Shown here: in pieces, positions 18,340 to 26,620 of the stretch
How the letters are laid out: each line of letters begins with the position of its first letter
How positions within the stretch are numbered: the first letter of the stretch is position 1
Assembly (NCBI GenBank): GCA_902798615.1
Contig: CADBXL010000011.1
Span: 62,001 to 126,000 of the forward strand
Direction of reading: 5' to 3'
Source: an uncultured Bacteroidales bacterium
GTDB lineage: Bacteria; Bacteroidota; Bacteroidia; Bacteroidales; Bacteroidaceae
Length of the DNA: 64,000 nucleotides
Notes under the pieces: generated by a model
The model's input: only the letters and a program-made list of their open reading frames with translations
Told to the model about the DNA's origin: nothing
The model's database searches: none
Program-made: the position numbers and the translations under genes

Positions 18340-18671
18340 TGTTCGAATCGTTTTATTATGTTTTCTGCAATTATAATCTGCTTCTTATAATCCTTTGTCG
18401 ATTTCTTAAGAAAGGCATTCAGAAGCAATATCTGAGTTGCATTTACAATATTTTCATTATCAATAGCAAAGATGATAGTTCTGTATTCATTTGTTGCAAC
18501 AGAAACTCGCAATTCATAGAAATCAGTATCAACCAATCTCTTTACAAATTTAGAGTTAGGAACAACTACATCCCTGAGTACATTCATTGCATGGTCAAAT
18601 TTGCATTTTATATTTTCTGGCAAATCGTTGTAATATGCAAGAAACTCTTCTGTCTGTATTAATACTCTCAT
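18336..18671 (-). CDS. RelE/HigB-like toxin
   Basis: 111 residues, the usual size for the RelE/ParE superfamily and Gp49-like HigB proteins. The core DTDFYELRVSVATNEYRTIIFAID matches the family pattern (strand with ELR, then strand with YR-x-x-x-F). A basic C-terminal helix (KSTKDYKKQIIIAENIIKRF) follows. RelE-type toxins cleave mRNA at the ribosome. It lies upstream of and overlaps the antitoxin. It has lower GC than the suf operon, as expected for an acquired module. Confidence 0.8.
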   Translation of the reverse strand: MRVLIQTEEFLAYYNDLPENIKCKFDHAMNVLRDVVVPNSKFVKRLVDTDFYELRVSVATNEYRTIIFAIDNENIVNATQILLLNAFLKKSTKDYKKQIIIAENIIKRFEQ

Positions 18672-19087
18672 ATCATCACCTATTTTTATCTCTCATTCAT
18701 AAAATATGCGTGTCAGCCCTTAGCCCTGTGTCTTTTTGCCTTAGACTTTTGTTTGCAACGTGCAAGGCATCCTCGCATGCAGGACTTGCGTAGTTTGATG
18801 AGCTTTGCGAATAAATAGGGCTTGTCGCTCATAGAGCGGTGCCCGTCTCTGATTTCCAAATGCAAAGATACATTTTTTTTCTTTCTTCTCCAAAGAAAAC
18901 GACATTTTTTTCATTTTGCCCGAGAAATGCCTTGTATCTTCTTCCCTTGTTCCTCCTATGATCCTCCTAACCAAACTCGATGAAACTCTTATGTTTAATG
19001 GTATTATAATAGTATTATCATCGAGTTTGGTTAGGAAGCATAAGGGAGGAGCATAGGAGGAAGAACAGACCTGAAGGATAGAAAAAT
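18672..19087. other. Gene-free repeat region
   Basis: There is no credible gene. It contains a degenerate copy of the GACTTGCnnnAGnTTGnTGAGCTTTGCGAA repeat near 18780-18815 and the palindromic island at 18950-19067. Confidence 0.6.
18950..19067. repeat. Palindromic island with 19-nt perfect arms
   Basis: TCCTAACCAAACTCGATGA (18965-18983) and its exact reverse complement (19018-19036) flank a short AT-rich centre. Outside are TCCTCCTATGATCC and GGAGGAGCATAGGAGG, again mirror images. Related words (CTCCTATGATCCTCC) recur near 20670-20710. Confidence 0.85.
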
Positions 19088-19137
19088 CCCCTTCTCTCAG
19101 CCCTAAAGACAAAGTGTCTAAAGGCTGAGAGAAGGGG
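19082..19137 (-). terminator. Terminator of the RHS tip/lipoprotein pair
   Basis: CCCCTTCTCTCAGCC and GGCTGAGAGAAGGGG form a 15-bp stem. On the minus strand it is followed by ATTTTTC. It lies about 120 nt after the lipoprotein stop. Confidence 0.7.
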
Positions 19138-19259
19138 AGGTTTAGAGAGTCTTAAATTAGTTTTCCTTTCAGCCGCCGAACTAAAAGTTTCCTACACCGC
19201 CAAGGAATTGTAAGGTAATGTGGGCATGAGAGATTTTCAACACTTTCAATGCATCGGTT

Positions 19260-19739
19260 TTACTTTTTGTTTGGGTGATGTTCATTCCAAAATATTACGT
19301 TATTATAGAAATGGGATTTTAATATATACTTTCTGTCATCTCTTTTTTCTATATAAGATTTTGGAACTTGATGAAGGACTATACTATCCAATTCTTTCCA
19401 TCGAAACAATTCCGAATCATGATGTTTCTTTGTGATTGTAATTTGCTTTTTGTTTTTTGTTATTTTACACTTTTCAAATGTCTCAAATTCATCTCCATAA
19501 GTCATACTATCATTATCCATGTAATAGTCATAGCTAAAATCCCAATAATTATAATAGACAGTGATAACACCAGTATGTTTTTTTTTCATGTCAGACGGGA
19601 ACTTTTCTATGTATATTAACATGGAATCACCAATATCTGCACTATATGAAGAGAATTGGCTAGTATTACATCCGATTAATGAGATAACAATCATTATTGA
19701 TGTAGCTATTATTCCCAAGGATTGCCTTTTGCGTGCCAT
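19260..19739 (-). CDS. Small lipoprotein, probable immunity protein for the RHS tip
   Basis: 159 residues with a lipoprotein signal peptide: basic N-terminus MARKRQ, hydrophobic core and lipobox LIGC with C24. The mature protein is charged and beta-rich (GVITVYYNYWDFSYDYYMDNDSMTYGDEFETF). Its start overlaps the end of the RHS-tip gene by 31 nt, the usual place for an immunity gene. A periplasm-facing lipoprotein would fit a toxin acting on the cell wall. I do not recognise its family; immunity is inferred from position and localisation. Confidence 0.65.
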   Translation of the reverse strand: MARKRQSLGIIATSIMIVISLIGCNTSQFSSYSADIGDSMLIYIEKFPSDMKKKHTGVITVYYNYWDFSYDYYMDNDSMTYGDEFETFEKCKITKNKKQITITKKHHDSELFRWKELDSIVLHQVPKSYIEKRDDRKYILKSHFYNNVIFWNEHHPNKK

Positions 19740-20554
19740 ATTACATTTTTTCTTTTAAAAACTGAAACTTTTATTGGATCATTAGGGCATCTTGACCAAC
19801 GATTTTGAAAGTCATTATTGAATCTTATAATCTCTTCATCACCGCCATACAAACCATAACATCCTTTTGAACCTGCGATATATAGATTCCCATCTTTTTT
19901 ATGATAATATCCACCAACATGAATCATTATATCAAATGCCTCTCCTAATTTTTCCCCAGTTGGAACAGGACGTTTTAAGTCGGATTTTATAGTTCTCTCA
20001 CCATTGTCTGTCAAGCAAATTGCACCATATCCAGAGCCTCTAGGGTAATCAGGATTCCATACACCAAGATATTCTCCATTTTCTCCATAGGGTTCATAAG
20101 CTTCATAAGCATAATTTGTAATAGAATAGCCATCGTCAGATGATAGAGCTTCACGAGTTACTTGATAATAAGACTTTTCTCCTGTTTCATCATCTGTAAT
20201 AGCTAATTGATATAGTGGAACATAATAAACCATGTTCTGATCATTGTTTTGAGGCATGATTACTCTGATAGGACCTTTTTCTGCACAGGCAATGTTAGAA
20301 ATGGACACTCTAATTGTATCACCGTTAGGATCAGTTGCATTCACTGGATTATTAGCGCAATATGAATATGGGCTTACATTATAGTATTTCTCACATCGTC
20401 TATCCATCCTATCCCAGCGGCAAAGTGTTGGGTCATACTGACGAGCACCATAGTCGTAGGTGTTAAGACCATGCATACGGTCAAGTTCCTTTCCGTTGTA
20501 CTTGTAAGGCTGAACGTCCGCACCCCTTGAGGGCATAGCATTATGCATAGGCAT
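19709..20554 (-). CDS. Orphan RHS core end with C-terminal toxin-like tip
   Basis: 281 residues. Residues about 15-80 are the conserved RHS-associated core end (YKYNGKELDRMHGLNTYDYGARQYDP...SPYSYCANNPVNATDPNGD). The variable tip follows. It contains IHVGGYY (H212) and, 16 residues later, GSKGCYGLYGG with S229 and C232. The H...S-x-G-C layout recalls the YkuD/L,D-transpeptidase or DUF5675-type catalytic core that acts on peptidoglycan. The rest of a full RHS protein (over 1,000 residues) is absent, so this is an orphan cassette, either a remnant or a recombination donor. The gene partner is the overlapping lipoprotein. Confidence 0.75.
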   Translation of the reverse strand: MPMHNAMPSRGADVQPYKYNGKELDRMHGLNTYDYGARQYDPTLCRWDRMDRRCEKYYNVSPYSYCANNPVNATDPNGDTIRVSISNIACAEKGPIRVIMPQNNDQNMVYYVPLYQLAITDDETGEKSYYQVTREALSSDDGYSITNYAYEAYEPYGENGEYLGVWNPDYPRGSGYGAICLTDNGERTIKSDLKRPVPTGEKLGEAFDIMIHVGGYYHKKDGNLYIAGSKGCYGLYGGDEEIIRFNNDFQNRWSRCPNDPIKVSVFKRKNVIWHAKGNPWE

Positions 20555-20784
20555 GATGAGTTATAGGCTAAAGTTTACTAATTGCGTACAAAGGTAAGCG
20601 AATTTTCTCATACAACCAAATCATATTCCGTATTTTTCGTATTATCACAAACAATAGCCATGTCCTTCCTCCCATGTAACTCCTATGATCCTCCGCTCTT
20701 CCTCCTATGATCCTATAGTTCCGGAACGGAGGAGAAGCGAAGGCATAGCGAAGGGAGAGCGAAGGCAAGGTGGATGTAATAGAT

Positions 20785-21090
20785 TGGTGTAATACTCTTG
20801 AAATGAAAAAATCTAAAAGTTTTTAGAGAGAGTATTACACCTTTTGCTGTTACGGGTAAGATTTTTTCCTGATTATCAACGTGTTAGGTACGGTGTAACA
20901 CCCTTGAAAGTATTACACCATTTTGGGGGATTTGGTGTAATACTGGTGTAATACTTTCGGGGGTATTACACCAAGGAAAATTGATTGATACACAATTGTT
21001 TAGTGTGCTTAAAACAACAAAGGTGTAATACTCGGCGTTGAAAACTTTTTTCAAATAGTATTACACCGACTATTACACCAGTATTACACG
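20785..21090. repeat. TATTACACC/GGTGTAATA word island
   Basis: GGTGTAATACT and its complement AGTATTACACC occur at least fourteen times in both orientations over 300 nt, for example GGTGTAATACTGGTGTAATAC and TATTACACCGACTATTACACC. Copies are unevenly spaced, so it is not a simple tandem repeat or a CRISPR. Confidence 0.85.
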
Positions 21091-21110
21091 AGTTTCTGGA
21101 AACCTTCTAT

Positions 21111-21341
21111 TTAACGTCAGTTCGACAAAATCCTCCACTTGATACAAGAAAAAATTAATGCGACATTAATGTGTCATTTGTGATCATTAATGTAGGTTCG
21201 CAGAGCGAAAACATATAATATCTCATTAATATCACGTTAATACCGCATTAATTTTCCGTAAAGTACAAGCATCAGAGATGCATCCATGAAATTTTCGCTA
21301 AGGCTCAACAAGCTGAAGCAAGTCGTCGAACTCACGTTAAA
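21111..21341. repeat. Element bounded by inverted TTAACGTsAGTTCGAC ends
   Basis: The left end TTAACGTCAGTTCGAC is mirrored at the right end by GTCGAACTCACGTTAA. The right end extends into GCTGAAGCAAGTCGTC, matching the copy at 17669 inverted. The interior holds ATTAATG words in both orientations (CATTAATGTGTC, CATTAATGTAGG, ATCTCATTAATATCACGTTAATAC). The layout recalls a MITE, but no target duplication is obvious. Confidence 0.75.
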
Positions 21342-21432
21342 TTTATCAAATCAAAGATTTCTTACCGGACAACAATAAATATCAAGCAAGTTTTGGGGAT
21401 AATCTGCACTTATTTGTAATGAATGGATAAAT

Positions 21433-21465
21433 AAAACTGCCCCATTTTTGTTAAAATGAGGCAGT
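21433..21465 (-). terminator. Terminator downstream of the cupin gene
   Basis: AAACTGCC(C)CATTTT and AAAATGAGGCAGT form a stem of about 12 bp. On the minus strand it runs into GTTTTATTT. Confidence 0.75.
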
Positions 21466-21493
21466 CTCTATATGTTTCTACTCTCTCTGAATA

Positions 21494-21877
21494 TCAGCAG
21501 AGGGCGGGTATGAACTTGGCAAAGAGATAAAGCCCTTCGTTGCCAGCGATTACTTCGTGCTTTATTTTTGCAGGCATTATTGATATTACACCTGGTACGT
21601 AGTCTATAGATTTACCGTTGTTAAGACAGATTCCGCTACCGGCTACAACCTCGTGCGTTTCGAGTTGCGTTTCATGAGTGTGCAACCCAATTTTGCAGTT
21701 TGGCGCAATTCTTACCAGATGATAGCTGAAAAGACCACCGCTATCCTTTGCTGTTACAATGTGTTTCAGAGCCACACCCTCGAATGTTGGGTGCTCGTTC
21801 CATTTCAGACTGTTGAAATCTACCACTCTTTCGGGCAAGGCTAGTTGCCCTTTGTCAAATTTTTCAAATATTTCCAT
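21494..21877 (-). CDS. Cupin-domain protein
   Basis: 127 residues with one cupin barrel. Motif 1 is GLHTHETQLETHEVVAGSG (two His and one Glu for metal). Motif 2 is PGVISIMPAKIKHEV, containing the final His. Stand-alone cupins of this type bind small ligands or act as sensors; no specific reaction can be read. It lies 80 nt downstream of the AraC-type regulator on the same strand, which itself begins with a cupin domain, so the pair may share a ligand or regulation. A TAATTTTG -7 box lies at 21915-21908. Confidence 0.8.
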   Translation of the reverse strand: MEIFEKFDKGQLALPERVVDFNSLKWNEHPTFEGVALKHIVTAKDSGGLFSYHLVRIAPNCKIGLHTHETQLETHEVVAGSGICLNNGKSIDYVPGVISIMPAKIKHEVIAGNEGLYLFAKFIPALC

Positions 21878-21956
21878 TTTGTGTAACTGTATAATGATTT
21901 AACGCTGCAAAATTACGAAAATGGAAAATATTATGCTTGTATAAAATTGCTGATTT

Positions 21957-22691
21957 TCAGATGTCGCGGATTTTTCTCTGATATTCCGACGGAGAGATGC
22001 CCACAATCTTTTTGAAACACTTGTCAAAATGGCTCGAATCGTAGAAGCCGTTGTCTAAGGCGGCATCAATCAGTCGACCGCCAAGGCCAAGTTCCTTCTG
22101 CGCTTTTCGCACTCTTACCTGAATCATTAACTGATGAGGCGTCAGTCCGATTTTCGACTTGAACTTTCTGATTAAGTGATATTTGCTTATGTAAACATCT
22201 TCCGAAAGTTGGTCGAGCAAGTATATATCTGATGATTTCTCAGCTATCTTGTCGGCAACCCTCTGAATGTCTTCTGACAATTTGTAACGCTCATCGCCTA
22301 TACTTTCCGCAATCAGTTCGATGGCGTCGGTCAGTTCGGTTTTAATTCTGTTATCAAAACCGTTTTCTGCCGAGATTTCATCGAACTTAGCACTTACTTT
22401 CTGGCTAATTTCGTTGGCTGACTCTGAAGAAAACAATTCTTTGTTTATGCAGATTGACAGGATCTGCGAATCTGCTTCCACCTTAACAGAATGAGGCATA
22501 TACGGACGCACGATGAATGTATCGCCTTTCTTTAGAATTACGCTTACATTGTTGTATAAGAGCATTGCCTCGCCCTTTGTGATGAATGTAATTACATAAT
22601 GATCGGTATGGTTATGCAGACCGAAATCTTTTGTAATATCTTCTGTTACAACAAATTCAATACTTCTGTCATCAAGAATGAAATATTGCAT
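21957..22691 (-). CDS. AraC-family regulator with N-terminal cupin domain
   Basis: 244 residues from the ATG at 22691; upstream in-frame codons start only with TTG. The N-terminus is a cupin sensor domain (FGLHNHTDHYVITFITKGEAML, then GDTFIVRPYMPHSV). The C-terminal pair of helix-turn-helix motifs follows the AraC pattern (ISKYHLIRKFKSKIGLTPHQLMIQVRVRKAQ, then FYDSSHFDKCFKKIVGISPSEYQ). It probably controls the neighbouring cupin gene or the M16 protease. The effector is not evident. Confidence 0.9.
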   Translation of the reverse strand: MQYFILDDRSIEFVVTEDITKDFGLHNHTDHYVITFITKGEAMLLYNNVSVILKKGDTFIVRPYMPHSVKVEADSQILSICINKELFSSESANEISQKVSAKFDEISAENGFDNRIKTELTDAIELIAESIGDERYKLSEDIQRVADKIAEKSSDIYLLDQLSEDVYISKYHLIRKFKSKIGLTPHQLMIQVRVRKAQKELGLGGRLIDAALDNGFYDSSHFDKCFKKIVGISPSEYQRKIRDI

Positions 22692-22748
22692 AAAACAACG
22701 ATAGGTGAGATCATAATGAGAATTTATTTCCCGAAACAAAAGACGGAC

Positions 22749-25652
22749 TTAATATCCGAATACCTCTTCGAGTGTGAGGCGACGGATAGGAGCTATCTGT
22801 TCCAATGCCTTGATGTCGAGTTCCTTCTCATCGCCGAGAATGATGTAGCGATAAGGCTTGTTGGCCATGTTCTGCTTCTCGAAATCTACGATGTCTTTCA
22901 GATTGAGCGTTGGAAGGAGATTATAGACCTTCTCGTTGAGATCATAGTCAAGGCCGAGACGCTGTGCGTTGACATAGGCGTTGAGCACGGAGAACTTGGT
23001 GGTGCGCTGACTGGCAATCTGCTTCATAGCTGCATCCTTGGCAATCTGGAAAGCGGCCTCGCTCTGTGGCATGTTGTTCAGAATCTCATGGAACTGCTTA
23101 ACACAATCCATCATCTTGTCGTTCTGAGTGATGATATGAGTAAAGAAGTTCTCGGTCTCACCCTTGCGGCTTGGACGGTTGTAGTAAGCATAGGCGTTGT
23201 ATGCAAGTCCGCGAGCCTCACGCATTTCCTGGAACACGATGCCGTTCATACCGCCACCGTAATATTCGTTGAAGAGAGTCGTAATGCCCTGCTTCTCAGG
23301 GTTCCATGCATGAGCTTCGTTATGGAACATACGCATATAAATATTCTTTGCATCGTAAGGTGCAATCCATATCTCGTTCTGTGGCGTCTGCTGCATGGCG
23401 AATGGCTGTCCTTGAGGAGTTGGGGAGAGAGTCTTGGCAGTCTTATGGTATTTGCCCACTACATCAGAAAGTTCCTTCTCGCTGAGAGGACCATAATATA
23501 AAACAGTATGCTCATAGCCTGAGATGTTCTTCAACAGGTCGGTGAACATCTTAGGATCGGCTTCTTGCAGTTGCTGGGCAGTCATATCGTCACGACGCAT
23601 GTTGTGAGGACCATAGACTGCATAATGATAGAGGTAGTCGAAACAGTTCTGCTGATTCTTCTTGGCATCCTCGCGATTCTTCATGATAAGGTCAACAAAC
23701 TGCTTGTATGCCTCCTGATCTGGCTTTGCGTTGGTCAGTACATCTTCAAGAAGAGCGAGAGCCTGTGGCATATTCTCACTCAGACCGCTAAGGGATATGT
23801 TGATGTTATTGCCATTCACGCCCACGTTCATGTTGCACGCAAGTTTGTAGAACTGCTGCTTTACCTCGGTGGCAGAGAGCTTGTCTGTGCCTAAATAGTT
23901 GAGGAAATGGGCTGCAATGTCGTAGCGGTTGTCATCCTCGTGTCCGAAGTCGTAGCGGAAAGAGAGGTTGAAGAGTCCGTCGGTAGTATTCTGCTTGTAG
24001 AGCAGAGGGAGTCCGTTCTTTGTCTTGCTGACGGTAAGGTCTTTCTTGAAATCGAGGAAAACAGGCAGTATCGGGTCAACCTTGGTGTTCTGAATATCCT
24101 TTACAAACTGACTCACCTGATCGCGGTTGGTAGGGATAGCCGTAATGGCAGGTTTGTCAATCTTCTTCTGGAGAGAATCCACGCCCTGTGTCTTGAATAC
24201 GGAAATATAGCCATCAGTAAAGAAACGGTTGGCAAATGCCACAATCTGTTCCTTCGTCATGCCACTCATACGGTCGAGTTTCTTTACTGCCTGTTCCCAT
24301 TCTGTGCCGCAGATGAAAGCGTCCATGAACTGCGATACACGATAGCGGTTATTGTCGAGTGAACGGAAATAGTTGAGTTTCTTGTTGTTGATGACAGAAG
24401 GCAAGAGGTCATCAGAGAACTCTCCGCGCTTCAATTTGCCGATTTCATCGAGCATAAGCTGACGGACTTCCTTCAGATCCTGCCCCTGTTTAGGTGTTCC
24501 TATAAGGATGAAGCCAGAGTAGTCTTGAAGTGATTCCAAGCCTGCCTCAGCCCCTTGTACCTTCATGCTCTGGTTCAGGTTGAGGTCGAAGAGCCCAGCT
24601 TTGCCATTGCTGAGAATATCGCCGATTACATCGAGCGTGTCACATTGCAGGGAAGCGGCTCTTTCTGCCGTCCATGCCATCAATAGCGTTTCTGCCTGTT
24701 GGCCAACAACCGTGGTATCTACAGGAGCGGTGTATGGCTTCAGGGCAGGGAATACTGGCTGACGTATATCATCGCCCTTCTTCCAACCACCGAAGTACTG
24801 GTCGAGTAGGGCAATGGTCTTGTCTGGGTCGAAATCACCTGCCATACAGATAGCTGCATTGTTAGGCACATACCACTTCTTGAAATAGTTCTCTATGTTG
24901 ACGATAGAAGGGTTCTTGAGGTGATCCTGAGTACCGATGACCGTCTGTGTGCCGTATGGGTGATTAGGGAAAGCCTTTGCCAGTAGGGCGTCAAAGCACT
25001 TGTTCATATCGCTTGACAATCCTATATTGTATTCCTCGTAAACAGCCTCAAGCTCTGTGTGGAAACCGCGGATAACCATATTCTGGAAACGGTCGCTCTG
25101 AATCTTTGCCCAGTTCTCAATCTCGTTGCTTGGGATGTCCTCGGTATAGCAGGTCACGTCGTAGCTTGTGAAGGCGTTAGTGCCCTCAGCTCCGATAGTA
25201 GCCATGAGTTTGTCGTATTCATTCGGGATGAAATACTTGGCAGCCAACTGTGATACAGAATCAATCTCGTGGTATTTCTGCTTGCGAAGGGCTGGATCCT
25301 TTATGGTGCGGTATTCCTCGTAACGCTTTGTGATATCGTCGAGTAATGGTTTCTCTGCTTCTGGATTATTAGTTCCGAACTTCTTCGTACCCTTGAACAT
25401 AAGGTGCTCCAGATAGTGAGCCAAACCTGTTGTCTCGGCAGGATCGTTCTTTGAACCAGTACGCACAGCAATATATGTCTGGATGCGTGGTTTTTCCTTA
25501 TTCACAGACAGATACACTTTTAGTCCATTGTCAAGGGTGTAGATGCGAGTCTGCATCGCATCTCCTGCCACCGTCTGATACTTGTAGTCCTTTGCATTCG
25601 CATTAATACCGAATGCCAATAAAACAATTGCTAAAATATTTCTTGTTTTCAC
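22749..25652 (-). CDS. M16-family zinc metalloprotease (pitrilysin type)
   Basis: 967 residues with a signal peptide (cleavage after INANA, about 20). The zinc site is intact: H79-Y-L-E82-H83 in TGLAHYLEHLMFKGT, with the downstream glutamate in ELEAVYEEYN. The second M16 half (about 530-960) lacks the inverted zinc motif, as in family members where it only forms the chamber. It probably degrades peptides in the periplasm. It lies 57 nt upstream of the AraC regulator. Homologues are common in Bacteroidota. Confidence 0.93.
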   Translation of the reverse strand: MKTRNILAIVLLAFGINANAKDYKYQTVAGDAMQTRIYTLDNGLKVYLSVNKEKPRIQTYIAVRTGSKNDPAETTGLAHYLEHLMFKGTKKFGTNNPEAEKPLLDDITKRYEEYRTIKDPALRKQKYHEIDSVSQLAAKYFIPNEYDKLMATIGAEGTNAFTSYDVTCYTEDIPSNEIENWAKIQSDRFQNMVIRGFHTELEAVYEEYNIGLSSDMNKCFDALLAKAFPNHPYGTQTVIGTQDHLKNPSIVNIENYFKKWYVPNNAAICMAGDFDPDKTIALLDQYFGGWKKGDDIRQPVFPALKPYTAPVDTTVVGQQAETLLMAWTAERAASLQCDTLDVIGDILSNGKAGLFDLNLNQSMKVQGAEAGLESLQDYSGFILIGTPKQGQDLKEVRQLMLDEIGKLKRGEFSDDLLPSVINNKKLNYFRSLDNNRYRVSQFMDAFICGTEWEQAVKKLDRMSGMTKEQIVAFANRFFTDGYISVFKTQGVDSLQKKIDKPAITAIPTNRDQVSQFVKDIQNTKVDPILPVFLDFKKDLTVSKTKNGLPLLYKQNTTDGLFNLSFRYDFGHEDDNRYDIAAHFLNYLGTDKLSATEVKQQFYKLACNMNVGVNGNNINISLSGLSENMPQALALLEDVLTNAKPDQEAYKQFVDLIMKNREDAKKNQQNCFDYLYHYAVYGPHNMRRDDMTAQQLQEADPKMFTDLLKNISGYEHTVLYYGPLSEKELSDVVGKYHKTAKTLSPTPQGQPFAMQQTPQNEIWIAPYDAKNIYMRMFHNEAHAWNPEKQGITTLFNEYYGGGMNGIVFQEMREARGLAYNAYAYYNRPSRKGETENFFTHIITQNDKMMDCVKQFHEILNNMPQSEAAFQIAKDAAMKQIASQRTTKFSVLNAYVNAQRLGLDYDLNEKVYNLLPTLNLKDIVDFEKQNMANKPYRYIILGDEKELDIKALEQIAPIRRLTLEEVFGY

Positions 25653-25688
25653 AGGTTGGAGAAAATGTTAATTGTTAATTTTTAATTT

Positions 25689-26408
25689 TTAATTGTCACT
25701 TGTTAATTGTTCTATCACCTTCACATTCGCCTTTCTCAGCGATTCACTTGCTGCAGCAAGGTTTTTAGAGAATTCCTCAAAAGTCTCTGCACCAGAGTCG
25801 CAGAGGTCGGTGACGGACTTCACGAAAAGGATTGGCTTCTGGAAAAGAGAGCATACGAAAGCTATTGCTGCACCTTCCATATCTTTTAGCTGACCGCCGT
25901 TCTCGTGGATTATCTTCTCGTCGCAAGGCTGCATGTCAAGACTTGAGCCGGTCGTTACCTTGCCCATCTCAAAGCCGAGCTTCTTAGCCAAAGCCTTCGA
26001 GCCTTCCCATACAGGGTAGTTGCCGAGAGCCTGAGTTCCCCAGGCATCATCGCCCGGAACGCGGCGGTCGTGGAACATCACGCCATTACCGATGAATACC
26101 TGCGCTATGCTTGCACCTTCGCTCTTGAAACCTCCGCAAGTGCCGCTGTTGATAATGATATCGGGATTAATCTTTTGAATTGCAGCAAGCGTGGCAACTG
26201 ATGCGGCCTCGCATCCAACGAGGTCAGAGCCATGTTGCTGACCATTCAGTACAATGTTAAGTTCTGAGTTTCCGTTGTCAGTAGAAATGATACTTCTGTA
26301 CAGTTTGCAGGGTAGGGGAGAGAAGAAATCTTTTACTTCTTCTACACCAAAGTGATCGATGAATGGTTGGGCCTCTGCTTGCATGGCCACAATATAACAT
26401 ATTTTCAT
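25689..26408 (-). CDS. 5'-methylthioadenosine/S-adenosylhomocysteine nucleosidase-like protein
   Basis: 239 residues, a nucleoside phosphorylase fold. Visible features are MKICYIVAMQAEAQPFI at the start (with a glutamate in the AMQAEAQP loop), INSGTCGGFKSEGASIAQVFIG, and the active-site signature LKDMEGAAIAFVC, where Met-Glu binds the ribose. A catalytic Asp sits in FVKSVTDLCDSG. Such enzymes cleave MTA, SAH or 5'-deoxyadenosine; the exact substrate is uncertain. The gene runs opposite to nqrA from a shared 210-nt intergenic region. Confidence 0.88.
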   Translation of the reverse strand: MKICYIVAMQAEAQPFIDHFGVEEVKDFFSPLPCKLYRSIISTDNGNSELNIVLNGQQHGSDLVGCEAASVATLAAIQKINPDIIINSGTCGGFKSEGASIAQVFIGNGVMFHDRRVPGDDAWGTQALGNYPVWEGSKALAKKLGFEMGKVTTGSSLDMQPCDEKIIHENGGQLKDMEGAAIAFVCSLFQKPILFVKSVTDLCDSGAETFEEFSKNLAAASESLRKANVKVIEQLTSDN

Positions 26409-26439
26409 TTTGAAATAAATTTTTGTTAAATCGGGTTTG

Positions 26440-26470
26440 CAAAGTTAATAATTAAGAAATAGAAAAGCAA
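26440..26470 (-). promoter_or_regulatory. Promoter of the nucleosidase gene
   Basis: On the minus strand: TTG (26470-26468), a 20-nt spacer, TAACTTTG (26447-26440), 32 nt before the start codon. Confidence 0.6.
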
Positions 26471-26531
26471 GGATTTAAGCAACTTATTGAATAAAAACAG
26501 AAAAAAAAAGCAAAAAACCGTTTTTTTTTAT

Positions 26532-26539
26532 TACCTTTG
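26532..26539 (+). promoter_or_regulatory. -7 element of the nqr operon
   Basis: TACCTTTG, preceded by a T-run and A-rich DNA; no TTTG stands at the usual distance. The leader to nqrA is about 75 nt. Confidence 0.5.
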
Positions 26540-26620
26540 CACGGGTATTTAGAACAACATTTTTTTGTGAGACGAATATTTCGTAGAGATTATATCAGAT
26601 AAGTATTAATAATAAGTAAA

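Larger units (their letters stand above)
20555..21432. other. Gene-free repeat-dense region
   Basis: About 880 nt with no gene. In order it holds: CTCCTATGATCC words (20670-20710), the TATTACACC island (20790-21090), and an element bounded by inverted TTAACGT(C/G)AGTTCGAC ends (21111-21341) filled with ATTAAT words. Confidence 0.7.

Noticed and set aside
19709-20554. Full transposon or phage origin of the RHS tip locus
   Set aside because: No integrase, transposase, attachment site or phage structural gene is seen near it.
20785-21090. Possible CRISPR array from regularly repeated GGTGTAATAC words
   Set aside because: Words are 9-11 nt, occur in both orientations and at irregular spacing; no unique spacers of constant length and no cas genes nearby.
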